Below are positions 34,002 through 44,593 of a DNA stretch of 64,000 nt, piece after piece. Numbering within the stretch: the stretch's first letter is position 1; each line of letters opens with the position of its first letter. The stretch is taken from the NCBI RefSeq assembly GCF_050003625.1, contig NC_134399.1, positions 42,920,671-42,984,670 on the forward strand, given 5' to 3'. Below the pieces are notes generated by a model that did not search any database, was not told the origin of the DNA, and worked only from the letters and a program-made list of their open reading frames with translations. Position numbers and translations under genes: made by a program. This stretch comes from Haematobia irritans. Taxonomy: Eukaryota; Arthropoda; Insecta; Diptera; Muscidae.

Positions 34002-35531
34002 CCCAGCAAAAACTCCTATTACCAGGTATGAGTACACACGGTTGAAAAAGACTGTTTTTCATATGTTTGGCTATAAACATTATATGTTTGGAACACAAAT
34101 TTTTAAACACAATATTATTGAGTGCAAGCATATAATGTTCATAAACTAGCATAACATGTTTGGGACATATATGTTAATATGTTAGAACATATTATGTTTG
34201 GGACACAAAATGTTTTTAAATATAATATGCTTGGATGCAAACATATATTAATTTACAAATATCCTATAAACATATATGTGTTTAGTAGCTTGGAGCGCTA
34301 TTTAACAGGGAGCGATATTGAATTAAGTTGGTGGTTGTTGCTTGTTATTACAAAATTAACATTTTTTTATTTTTCCTTGGGCAATTGATCAGCTACTTCT
34401 TTGATCCTTACAAACTGTGTGGTCCGCTGTTCGAATCCCCGTCCGGCAAAAGGTAAAATTAAAATAAAAAAAATCATACAATTGAATAATTTCTTCTACA
34501 ATGTTTGTATTACAGAAAAAGGTGCTAAGAACTAAAAAATCTCGTGGAAGTGAGAAAGATGTGGGGGAATATACAATTGGGCAGAAACAAAATTTTGAGC
34601 ATTCAGGTCGAAAACCTATGTTGTTAGCACCTATATTACCTGTTTATTTTCATAATTCATTATGATTGTAAATATATAAATAAATAAATAAAATTTTGAG
34701 CATAATATTGTTTGGGAGAATTTTTTTAAGCATATATTTTTGGGTCCAAAATGCTTCCAAACATATTATATGTTCACATAATAACATATTGTTTTTTGGA
34801 AGACAACATTATTGAATTTGGATGCAAAAATACAAAATGTTTGGAACTTAGACTACCCAAACATATATTGTTTAGACCAATATGCTTTCAAACATATTAT
34901 ATATTGGAAGAGATCAAACATATAAATGTTTGGGCAATACCCAAAAATATATATGCTTGAAGCAAAATATGTTTGAGAGTATATGTTACAGAAGCGATTT
35001 TTTGTGAGCGTGCAAGTATGCCTGCGCCAAATTGGTAACAACTGCCTCGTACCTATACCAGTAGTAATACTTTTACACGGGCATGACATTGGAGGAAAGT
35101 ACTTCCGTGCAAGCATGCCAGCAGTCGAAAAATAAGTACTTCTTCGCAAGCCAAAAAGTGCGAACTCACCCCTATTGTTTTGTAATCCAACACACTATAC
35201 CACGCTCCACGACATGGATCTACTCAATAATGTTATTTTGTAATATAAATTATGTACTATACAACTTTAGAAAACAAAGGTATATTTTATTGGCAATTTT
35301 TTTCTGAAATGTAATTTGGCATTACTTATCGCTACTATTAACGGTGCCCACTGTAGAGCCGAACCCGGAACTCAAGATATGATTTTGATAACCGGTATTA
35401 ATAGAAAGAATCACTTTTTGCATACACAGGTAAGTTATTATTTTTAAATCCCAGGTAATACTGCAAGTAGTAACTTTTAGTAACCGGTATTACTGAAAGA
35501 ATCACTAGTGCTTATCCAGTTTTTGCTGGGA
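34002..35531. mobile_element. J1: short-TIR element, CCCAGC ends, in LINE-1b
   Basis: Ends CCCAGCAAAAACT and AGTTTTTGCTGGG form 13-bp inverted repeats. AA is duplicated at 34000-34001 and 35532-35533, and LINE-1a (near 1165-1185) gives the empty site. D5 sits inside. Without D5 it is about 554 bp and non-coding. Confidence 0.85.
34037..35012 (-). mobile_element. D5: D element inside J1
   Basis: On the plus strand it runs CACGGTTGAAAAAGACTG to TTTTTTGTGAGCGTG, with CA duplicated at 34035-34036 and 35013-35014. It contains an S2-like module (head near 34385-34455). Sequence and the incidental 69-codon frame are almost the same as in D1 and D7. Confidence 0.85.
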
Positions 35532-35945
35532 AGAGAAGAGTCAATGCTAGAGTTTACTTTGCGTACTAATTTGGTAGTTTGCAATAAGGGAGATGCCCCA
35601 ACCTTTGTCACTAAAAATAGGGAAGAAGTTTTGGACGTCACTTTGGCGTCGCAAGAACTGAATGAAATAATATCTGAGTGGCAGGTTTAAAGTGAACATA
35701 GCTACTCAGATCATCGCTACATCAGTTTCAAATTAGATGTTCATACCACCAAGAAATAGGTATAAATAGGGAATCGTTCAATATGATGATACCGGAAATA
35801 ACAGAGACAAATATGAGAAATGTGCAAGATATCGAACACGCAGTGGAGCGGATTACTAAGGCCTTTAACATCTCACTGAAAGCTGCTTGCCCTAGAGGAA
35901 AGCCAAGGGGGAAAATCGACCACCATGGTGGTCTACGGAATTAAG

Positions 35946-38350
35946 TAATATGAGGAAATCCTGCATGAAGCTCTTTAACAAGGCAAAGTCCACTAGAGCC
36001 CCTGAGGTTTGGGACGCTTACAGGAAGAATCTGAGAGCACACAAGCGAGAACTGAGAAAGGCTCAGCATAACACTTGGAATGATTACTGCAGCAGTATTG
36101 ATAATACGTCCGAGGCTTCCAGACTACAGAAGGTACTAGCATCCACTAAATCTGCTCAAGGTTTCATTAAATATCGGAGGGCAATTGGACAACATCCAGC
36201 GAGGAAACGCTGGAGGTACTATTGGACACACATTTTCCTGGAAAACAATCGGTTGAACCATGTTCTGGCGATGCCACAGTGGCACAGCGGTCATTTCCTA
36301 TCGAGGAAATTGTATCTGAATCTAGAATAAAATGGGCTTTAAATAGCTTTGGACCATTCAAATCCCCCGGATGGAATTACTCCGGCAGAGTTACAAGCAG
36401 TGACTGGCTGTCGGCGATATAAATATATAGGATGTATCAACTTAGCTATATTCCAAGAAAGTGGAGGGAAAGAAAAGTCGTTGTCATACCTAAAGCGGGA
36501 AAGCCTCTCACTCGAGTGCGAAGGATTTCGGACCACTCAGCTTATCCTCATTCCTACTTAAGACTCTGGAGAGGATGATAAGTATTTATCTTAGAACTAG
36601 CGTCGATTCAAGTTTGCTCTCGAATCGACAGAACGCATACTCGAAGGGCAGGTCTACTGAGACCGCATTGCATGAACTAGTCAGCTTTATTGAAAGCTCA
36701 CTATCTGTCAAAGAATACACAATCGTGGCGTTTCTAGACATCGAAGGGGCGTTAAATAATGTCCATCCGCGCTCGATATTAAATGGACTGACAACTCTGA
36801 ATGTTGATCCAGGTATACTTAGGCTGTTAGACGAGCTTCTAATAAAGAGACGTATTTCAGCCACACTAGGGCAAGCAAACATACAAAGGTATGTGAACAG
36901 AGGCACTCCCCAAGGAGGAGTTCTATCACCTCTTCTTTGGAATGTTGCTATAAACAACCTTCTGGTTTCCCTAGAAAAAGAAAGGATAAAAGTGGTGGCA
37001 TACGCAGATGATGTGGCGCTAGAAGTCAGGGGAAAATTCCCATCCACAATCAGAGATATTATATCCTGATGACTGAGAAATGGGCGAAAGATAATGGTCT
37101 TGGGGTAAATCCAGCAAAGATAGAACTAGTAATGTCTGCAAAGATCGCAAAACTCCCACTGTTACGCCCATTTCCTTAGGGGGTATTGAAATTCCCTTTG
37201 GTGAGTGTGCAACATAACTTGGCGTTATTTGGGACAGAAAGCTGAATTTTAGGCTTGATATTGAAGAAAGAGCGAGAAAAGCCACGGTAGCTTTGTACTC
37301 GTGCAAAAAGGCAATAGGGAAAAAGTGGGGACTGAAACCAAAAATTGTGCATTGGCTATACACGGCAGTGGTTAGACCTATAATGATATATGGTGTTGTA
37401 GTCCGGTGGCCGGCACTTCAGCAGCCGACAAGTTTAGACAAAGTTCAGCGTATGGCGTGCTTGTGTATCTCAGACGCATTCAGTAAGACAGGAACAAATT
37501 CCTTTAATGTCGTGCTGCATCTATTGCCTTTAGACATTTTGGCCAAACAGGCAGCTGCAACAACGATTACACTTTGGCGGGACCACTTTTCGACAAAAAT
37601 TTTGAAACTTTAATTCCCAACAGTGTGGCGTGATGAATAAACGGTGTATAGATTTGTACACTGATGGCTCCAAATTGGATGGACAAGTGGGTTTCAGAGT
37701 ACATTCTAAAGACCTGGAACTTCGAATAGCGAAACGATTACCCAATCACTGTAGTGTTTTTCATTAAGAAATACCAGCAATAAGAGAGGTGGCGAATTGG
37801 CTGAGAAGTAATATTCCAAAAAATGTGGGCATTAATATATACTCAGACAGTCAACCTGCAATAAAATCTTTGGATTCTGTGTTCCTTAACTCGAAAACGA
37901 TCATCGACTGCCGCAAATCTCACAATATTCACCTAATATGGGTGCTGGCCATAGGAACATACCGGGGAACTGCGAAGCATATGAGTTAGCAAGGCTAGGA
38001 ATTACCTTACATATCCCAGGGGAACTAGAATCTGTAGGTAGGTCTCTGACTACCTGCAAGCTCTTACTGCGCGAGAAGGCTGTTATGATGTCAAATGTTC
38101 GGTGGGAGAATTGCAAGGATTGTAACGACACCAAGCAAATATGGCCCCATTTAAACTTAAACCGCACACTATTTATATATGCTAGTGTTCTCAAGACGTC
38201 AGATTTCACTCCTGATCAATTATAATGACTATTGTATGAGCTGTCTTGATTCGGAGGTAATGAAATCAATTAAACACCTCTTGTGTGAGTGTCCTGCTCT
38301 TTGTATAAGGCTTTAGCGAATTTTGGGGACATATAGCTTTAGATTACTGG
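35946..38350 (+). pseudogene. LINE-1b RT and RNase H, frameshifted
   Basis: 35950-36330 is a Lys/Arg-rich pre-RT segment (MRKSCMKLFNKAKS). 36575-37069 is the RT core with VAFLDIEGALNN (the Phe of the usual AFNN is Leu), RGTPQGGVLSPLLW and VVAYADDVAL, so both catalytic Asp motifs remain. 37293-37613 is the thumb. 37660-37990 is RNase H with LYTDGSKLDG and IYSDSQPAIKSL. The tail near 38060-38330 ends with the Cys-rich block. Frames are lost at about 37070, 37610, 37760 and 37930. Confidence 0.85.
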
Positions 38351-38494
38351 CGGAACTGGAAAACGTTAATTTAAGTAGTGTGCTAATGTTTTTGGAACAA
38401 TCTGGTTGGTTCAACAGAAGAAAATAATCGAGAAGGTTCAGCGGTTAAAACTGGAAGTGCCCATATGTAATAGGTACTTTTAGTTAATGTGGTA

Positions 38495-38768
38495 GGGAGC
38501 CACCTTGGTGCAATGGTTATCATGCCCGCCTTGCATACACAAGGTCGTGGGTTTGATTCCTGCTTTGACCGAACACCAAAAAGTTTTTCATCGGTGGATT
38601 ATCCCACCTCAGTAATTCTGGTGACATTTCAAAGGAGGTCCCTTGTCATTGAGTTTAACATGGAATCGGGCAGCATAAGAGAGAAGTTCACCAATGTGGT
38701 ATCACAATGGACTGAATAGTCTAAGTGAGCGTGATACAACGGGCTGCCACCTAACCTAACCTAACCTA
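38495..38768 (+). mobile_element. SINE S1, internally deleted copy in LINE-1b tail
   Basis: Starts GGGAGCCACCTTGGTGCAAT and ends in CTAACCTAACCTAACCTA. The 12-bp duplication GTTAATGTGGTA lies at 38483-38494 and 38769-38780. About 75 bp of the middle seen at 42213-42560 are missing (gtgacatttc joins aaaggaggtccc). It inserted just at the start of the tail that LINE-1 and S1 share. Confidence 0.9.
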
Positions 38769-38871
38769 GTTAATGTGGTATCGCAATGGACTGAATAGTC
38801 TAAATGAGCCTGAAATTTCATCGGGCTGCCACTTTAACATAACCTAAACTAAATATAAAATTAAATATAAA

Positions 38872-40938
38872 TTTTAAAGAGCACATGTGCTCTTTTTTAT
38901 AAAATGTGCTCCTAAAAGAAGATAGGACAAAAGAGCACGCGAAAGTGCTCTATTTTTAGTTAAGTGCTCTTTTTGTGCTCTTTGTATGCATCACAGCCAA
39001 TATTACACCAACGCGATACAATAAATGGTAAAAGTAAACAATTGATGCCAGGAAGTTTGTTGAATATTCACTACGCGGCTCCTAAAAATTCCCGTTTTTT
39101 CCCTACGTCCAAAATGTTTTTCCCTACATTTTTCGCTACAGTAAAAAAATTGACTAAATTCAAACAAATATGGCAAGAAAATAACAAATATTTCTTTAAA
39201 ATTAATAGTCGGTGACTATATCCATTATTAAAGGGACCAAATGTGCAATAATATTAATAATGATATTCTTAATCGGATTTCAAACTTTGCAATATCACTG
39301 CTCAGTTTTAACACTACCTACATTTTCTTGTGAAGTTTAACACGATGTCGTTTCTTCAGGTCAGATGTTCCACAATTTACGAATTTTCCACAAGCAATGC
39401 ACTGACATTTAAAATCGTCAAATTGCTTGCCAATCCTTTAATTCAGCAGTGATCCAATTTGCACAAAAAGGTTGTTTTGTAAATTTTGCTGCAATGGTTT
39501 TTGTAGATGATATTTTTTTAAAAAATTCTTATGAATGTAATTTGCCCATAGGTAAACAGCGTAAAACAGTCATTTAAAGATATTCCGGAATAAATATTCT
39601 ACATTTATATAAGCGAACCGCAAATGCACTCCTGAAGTGATCTTTGTATTGGAAAATATTGGAAAGCACCAAGTTGGGGAATCCATCACCTATTTATGTA
39701 CCTAAATGGAAACGTTCATTCCTGCAAAAATAAATCTATTTCATGTTATTAAATACCAATGCAAAAAATCTTAACGATACCGCTGATCTTTTAAATAATA
39801 TCATTACAATAACATCGTTGACGGTGAATTACGTATTCAATTAGTTGATGTCTTGACTACCATATATTTTGGATCATATAATATCTGAAATATTAAGCAA
39901 AAGTAGGGTAAGTGCAGCAAATGTGGTATAGGCTGATAATGTGGTATAGGCTGGTAATGTGGTATAGTAGCTTTTTTCTCTATCTAACAACATACGAAGA
40001 ACTAAACCAAGCTGAATAGATTGTGGCTGTCAGAAAATGAAGCTATCAAAGATCAATTTGATTTTTGCAACTCTTTCTTTGTGCCAGTTGAAAGAATTCA
40101 CATTTTTGTGGTTCTTAATCATTTCGTTTTGTGTGAAGATATATTTTAAATTTATTAATTTTCGGATGTAAATAACTGACGAGTACTAAATAAGCAAAAA
40201 ATGTATGCAATTGCGATACACATATTGCATTTATTTTTTTTTTACAAAAAAATCTACATTATCGTGCTTAATGTGTTTTTTAATAAATTCGCAAATATAT
40301 CCGAAATTATGGGTTTCTAATTTTTCGCTCATAGTTGCGTGGATGGCTAACACTAGAAAATGAATGTGGTAAAATCTTAACCTCGTCGAAGAAAAACAAA
40401 AAATTTGGCTTTCGAAAAACAAATGGGTATACCACATTTGCTGCACTTACCATACTCTTCTTGTTGCAAAATATAGTAAAATCTAAAAATTAGAAAAATT
40501 CCCTACATTTGTATAAAAAATGAAACATCTGTCCTTTTTGCCCTACATTTGTAACTTTAGGAAAAAATCCCTACAAAAAAGGATTTTTTTCTACGCATGG
40601 CATCACTGAAGTAAACTGAACATATGTAAATGTCACACTACGAGGTTTTCCTACGCCGTTATTTTCTAATTAAATAGCGTTTTACTTTATATATCAGAGT
40701 CTAAATGTAAACAAACTTCTTTCAATAACATTTTTCACAAAAACACCAAACAAATGACTTACAAAGTATTGTAAGAAAATTAGCTTGAGTTGAAAGTGGT
40801 TTATTTTATTTATATGTTGTGAACCTTTTTTATGTTTAAATGAATATTTATGGAATTAAATGTTTTTATTTTATTTGAGAAAGTGTGCTCTTTTTTCGTA
40901 TGTGCTCTTTTTATAAACTGAATGTGCTCTTTTTTTAT
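38872..40938. mobile_element. P: DNA element with repeated GTGCTCTTTT subterminal motif
   Basis: The left end has AAAGAGCACATGTGCTCTTTT and several more GTGCTC words to 38985. The right end (40885-40935) has three more, finishing TGTGCTCTTTT. Mirrored subterminal motif clusters are typical of hAT-like transposase binding, but I see no clear target duplication, so the superfamily is open. Contains V and, at 39095-39135 and 40495-40580, clusters of a TCCCTACATTTNT motif belonging to another nested piece whose right end reads GGCATCACTG. Confidence 0.55.
39907..40451. mobile_element. V: MITE with 24-bp perfect terminal inverted repeats
   Basis: Left end GGTAAGTGCAGCAAATGTGG at 39907-39930 is mirrored exactly at 40428-40451. 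Just inside the left end the phrase aatgtggtatagg(c)tg is repeated three times. The target duplication is unclear (gta left, ata right). Non-coding. Confidence 0.75.
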
Positions 40939-41963
40939 TTTATTTATTTATTTTAGTCTATGGAATATGTTACATATCCTTACAGACTACGCAATAACTT
41001 AAATTAATATCAATACATTACTAATGTACAATACCATGTAATATTTGCTTCAATTTCTCTTTAGAGAGAGTAAAATCTAAAAATTCATATAAAGAATTAT
41101 ATAACCTCGTTGCTTTGGTAACTGGTTTATTAGCAGCATAGGAAGAAAAATGTCTATCAATATGAAACGGAAAGTGATAACGTAGAGAGCGGGACGGTGC
41201 ATTAAATTTAACACAGTGTAACAATTCTGAGCAGTAAAAAAACATTAACGAATCTATATCTCTTCTAGAACTCAGATTTTAACGAAATTAATACACATCT
41301 ACTTTTGTATGATGGCATTGGAGGCGAAAAATTTAACGAAGTTAAAGCATAATTTACACATTTTTTCTGGACTTTCTCAACACGATCTATGTGTATAACA
41401 GCATTAGGACTCCAGATAAAAGAGCAGTATTCAAGTTTAGAACGGACATATGCACAATAAATTATTTTCTTTGTGTATGGATCTGAAAACTCGGAAGAAT
41501 GTATTTTGATGAAATACATACTAGAGTAGGCCTTGGGAATAATGTAATTCAAATGTTCTGTAAAGGTTAGTTTAGTATCAAAAACCACCCCCAAATAAAA
41601 TAATGAGAAATAATATTATTTCGACATCTATGAAAAGTCAGTTGTTTACATTTTGAAATATTTATTGGTAAACCATTCGTCAATGTCCAGAATGAAAATC
41701 TATCCAAATCATCTTGTAACAATTCACATCAACAATATTCCGTATACGCATATAAATTTTTGAGTCATCAGCATATGGGAGAAAATTAGAGTGAATGAAA
41801 CAGTCAACACATCGTTAATAAAAATATTAAAAAGCAATGGGCCAAAACACTTCCCTGAGGAATTCCAGAGGTAGGAATATATATCTGGAAGCAGTAACCA
41901 TCACAATATACAACACAAATCCTGAAAGATAAATAATTTCCTAGCCAGCGAAGCAACTCACCA

Positions 41964-42026
41964 TAAGGTTAAAGTGGCAGCCCGATTAAATTTAAGGCTC
42001 ACTTAGACTATTCAGTCCATTGTGAT
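41964..42026 (-). mobile_element. 63-bp LINE-1 3-prime stub (dead-on-arrival copy)
   Basis: It contains only the LINE-1 tail: agtggcagcccgattaaatt and the downstream block to tccattgtgat. The attaaattt variant matches LINE-1a (4190-4225) and not S1 (gatacatcggg). A 12-bp duplication AGCAACTCACCA flanks it (41952-41963 and 42027-42038). This is a severely 5-prime-truncated LINE-1 insertion. Confidence 0.85.
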
Positions 42027-42212
42027 AGCAACTCACCAATTTTACCAATTTTAAATAGTTTATATAGCAGAATATTATGAGGAACCTTATCAAATGCCTT
42101 AGCAAAATCCGTATAAATTGTTACAACTTGAAACCCTTTCTCGGAATTCCCAACGCAATATTGCGTAAAAACCGACAAATTCGTGCATGTCGATCTACCA
42201 TGGTAAAATCCA

Positions 42213-42560
42213 GGGAGCCACCGTGGTGCAATGGTTAGCATGCCCGCCTTGCATACACAAGGTCGTGGGTTCGATTCCTGCTACGACCGAACACCAAAAA
42301 GTTTTTCAGCGGTGGATTATCCCACCTCAGTAATGCTGGTGACATATCTGAGGGTTCCAAAGCTTCTCTAAGTGGTTTCACTAGAATGTGGAACGCCGTT
42401 CGGACTCGGCTATAAAAAGGAGGTCCCTTGTCATTGAGCTTAACATGGAATCGGGCAGCACTCAGTGATAAGAGAGAAGTTCACCACTGTGGTATCACAA
42501 TGGACTGAATAGTCTAAGTGAGCCTGATACATCGGGCTGCCACATAACCTAACCTAACCT
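42213..42560 (+). mobile_element. SINE S1, full-length reference copy
   Basis: 348 bp. Head GGGAGCCACCGTGGTGCAAT with box A from 42224 and box B GGTTCGATTCC at 42268-42278. The body includes gtggattatcccacctcag and gaacgccgttcggactcgg. The last 72 bases equal the LINE-1 3-prime tail and finish CCTAACCTAACCT. The 13-bp duplication ATGGTAAAATCCA lies at 42200-42212 and 42561-42573. Inserted in LINE-2 RT sequence. Confidence 0.93.
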
Positions 42561-43020
42561 ATGGTAAAATCCATGTTGCGCGTTACTTATGTAACCCTTA
42601 AGCATAAATAATAACTTATCATTAACACTATTTTCCACCAATTTAGCAATATTTGACAACTTAGCAATAGGCCTATAGTTAGTAACATTACTCCTGTTGC
42701 CGGATTTGAAGATTGGAACCACAGTAGTGTATTTCCATTTCTGCAAAAAATAGCCTGTATTCAACGATTTAGAAAATATTATCCTCAAATGATGGGCTAA
42801 TTAATGACCTACAACATTTCTTAAGTAAATACGATGATAGACCATCGCAATCAGATTTGAAAAACATTGATATGAGAAATCTTTGAAAAAGCATCAGCGT
42901 TTACAGCAGCATCACCATTAGTAAAATTAGAACAAAAAATTGTATGTAAGAACCAAAATCCACAATTACTGAAATCTAAATAGAATTTTCCTCTACAGAT
43001 ATTTCAAATAAAAAAAAATT

Positions 43021-43060
43021 CTCTGGAAAAGGTCGGCAAAAAGCCGACGAAACGTCGAGA
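43021..43060 (+). other. Hammerhead-like hairpin, possible Penelope-type fragment
   Basis: CTCTGGAAAAG is followed by the stem GTCGGC-aaaaa-GCCGAC (43032-43037 with 43043-43048) and then GAAACGTC (43049-43056). The order helix II then GAAAC is that of the hammerhead motifs known in Penelope-like retroelements, but the CUGANGA side is altered (CTGGAAA), so activity is unlikely. It lies in a 100-odd bp insertion in LINE-2. Confidence 0.4.
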
Positions 43061-43439
43061 AAAAAGATGAAATAAACTTGTTTTATTCGCATTTGTATAT
43101 ATTGACCAAAACAGCCCATTAAAATATACAAAAATCTACCAAAAAATTCTTTAAAAATACTAACTGTTTCACTCATGGAGTGTGAAGTCATATCACCATA
43201 AACAACACATGCCGGGACAGAAGTAAAAGTTTTTTTAGATTTAATAAAAGACCAAAACCGTTTTGGGTCCCTTTTAATAGAATCATTATAACCTAAAATA
43301 TACTGGTTATATAAAAAATTTATTTAAGCAGTTAAATTCTCTCATGTAACAGAGATAACTATACTTATCATTTTGCATTACTACTCTTGAACTTCTTAAA
43401 AATATTTGCGTCTTCAAAATCTGGCATCCCCACCTTTAT

Positions 43440-43589
43440 GGCGCAGAGGCCTAAATACCAGTATGAATCAAGATGAATTTATGTAAATAAACTAATAAAT
43501 AAAATATAAAAAACACAGCATTAAATATTTAGAACAAATACTAATATGCTGGCAGATAAAGGGTAATTGCTTAACACCTTTACGAAATC
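43440..43589. other. Spacer, nothing recognised
   Basis: A/T-rich DNA between LINE-2 and B2; no feature supported. Confidence 0.4.
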
Positions 43590-44000
43590 TATTTATACCC
43601 TTCACCACTACTGTGGTACAGGGTATAATAAGTTTGTGCATTTGTATGTAACGCCAAGAAATAGTGGTCATAGACCCATCTTTTAGTATACCGATCGGCT
43701 TAGAATTAAATTCTGAGTCGATTTTGCGATGTCCGTCTGTCTGTCTGTTCGTCCGTCTGTCTGTCTGTTCGTCCGTCTGTCTGTATATGTAATTTTGTCC
43801 ACAAAGTACAGCTCGCAATTTAAGTCCGATCGTCCTCAAATTTGGCATAGGGCCGTTTCTTGGGACAGAGGCAATCGATATTGGTTTTGGAAAAAATCGG
43901 TTCAGATTTACATATAGCTGCCATATATACTTATCCCCGATTTGGTCATAGTTAGCGTGTTTCACAACCGATTTTCTTGAAATACCGTACACCTAAATAT

Positions 44001-44582
44001 TGTTACGTTTTTATATTTAGGCGTTTTTAATTACCGGACAATTAAAACACAGTTCTTTTAAATAACGACAATCTACAATTAATTTACTACGACTTCACAC
44101 TTTACAATTCGTTCACACTGAAGTTATTCGTTTGACGCTTTAATTAAGACTGACTCGTTAGCAGCATGCGAGCGCTTTTATATATGACGGTGTGGCAATA
44201 CGAGAACATTCTGGTAGCACTACAATACTCTGGCAACGCCAGAACATTCTTAGACAACGTTAGAAGGATCTACGACCATTAAGTTGTTCGTCTGGTGGCT
44301 GCCAAACACATACACACTCACATAGATATATGCTCGCATTACTACAACAACAATGACAATAGACAATGAGATAAAATGAGAATGCAGAATAACAAAGCAA
44401 AGGGGTTGCTATTCTATGAGAGAGTAAGAACTAACATTTCAGTAAGCAAACAAAAGAACATAAAAGAAGTTCAGGAAAATACTAGAAAATGAGTAGATGA
44501 TTCCAACAAGTGATAGCGAAATTTTATCGTTACAATTTGAAATTTAAATAAGCTTAAATCTATAATTATCAAATTCGTAACA
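44001..44582 (-). repeat. 3-prime LTR (element orientation)
   Basis: 582 bp, TGTTACG...CGTAACA. Same as the other LTR except A at 44081 where the partner has T (49649). That base changes the candidate AATAAA signal (minus strand) to AATTAA in this LTR. Confidence 0.95.
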
Positions 44583-44593
44583 CTGCCTCCCGC
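44583..44593 (-). other. Purine-rich tract before the 3-prime LTR
   Basis: On the minus strand GCGGGAGGCAG sits exactly against the LTR and immediately follows the pol stop codon. It is the expected position for the plus-strand primer, though two C bases make it a less regular tract than usual. Confidence 0.6.

Larger units (their letters stand above)
33720..35945 (+). pseudogene. LINE-1b endonuclease, disrupted
   Basis: Pieces at 33715-34001 and 35532-35945 align with the LINE-1a endonuclease: the ctccaaataaatcttcacc start, the tattggatgcgatgcc block for the DANA motif, LRTNLVVCNKGDAPTFVTKN, and the cagatcatcgctac block for SDH. J1 divides them, and there is also a deletion around 33785-33810. 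The two flanks of J1 rejoin to a 20-bp site that matches LINE-1a in length, so J1 entered cleanly. Confidence 0.8.
33317..38855 (+). mobile_element. LINE-1b: second, more complete copy of the first LINE
   Basis: Same family as LINE-1a, keeping segments that copy lost: the pre-RT region 35946-36330 and the YADD block near 36999-37010. It is interrupted by J1 (34002-35531, itself holding D5) and by an S1 SINE (38495-38768). The last 60-odd bases (38781-38840) are the same tail as LINE-1a. Numerous frameshifts and stops make it inactive. The 5-prime limit is set by the end of A4. Confidence 0.85.
40945..43440 (-). pseudogene. LINE-2: non-LTR retrotransposon, minus strand, degenerate
   Basis: The 3-prime end at about 40945 has an AAAT-type repeat tail. 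Going upstream on minus: C-terminal blocks 41021-41245 (HFPFHIDRHFSSYAANKP) and 41265-41594 (MGVVFDTKLTFTEHLNYII), then RT with SGIPQGSVL and a YADD-like block near 41760-41880 in broken frames, TDFAKAFDKVPHNILLYK (42060-42110), PIFKSGNRSNVTNYRPIAKL (about 42640-42720), and DPKRFWSFIKSKK near 43240-43270. Interrupted by an S1 SINE, a LINE-1 stub and a small insertion near 43000-43120. The endonuclease is not found. Confidence 0.8.

Noticed and set aside
38872..40938. hAT assignment for element P
   Set aside because: Motif clusters fit, but I could not find an 8-bp duplication or terminal match convincing enough, so it is left unclassified.
42541..42560. Telomere-like TAACC repeats
   Set aside because: They are always at the end of S1 or LINE-1 copies inside target duplications, so they are element tails and not telomeric DNA.
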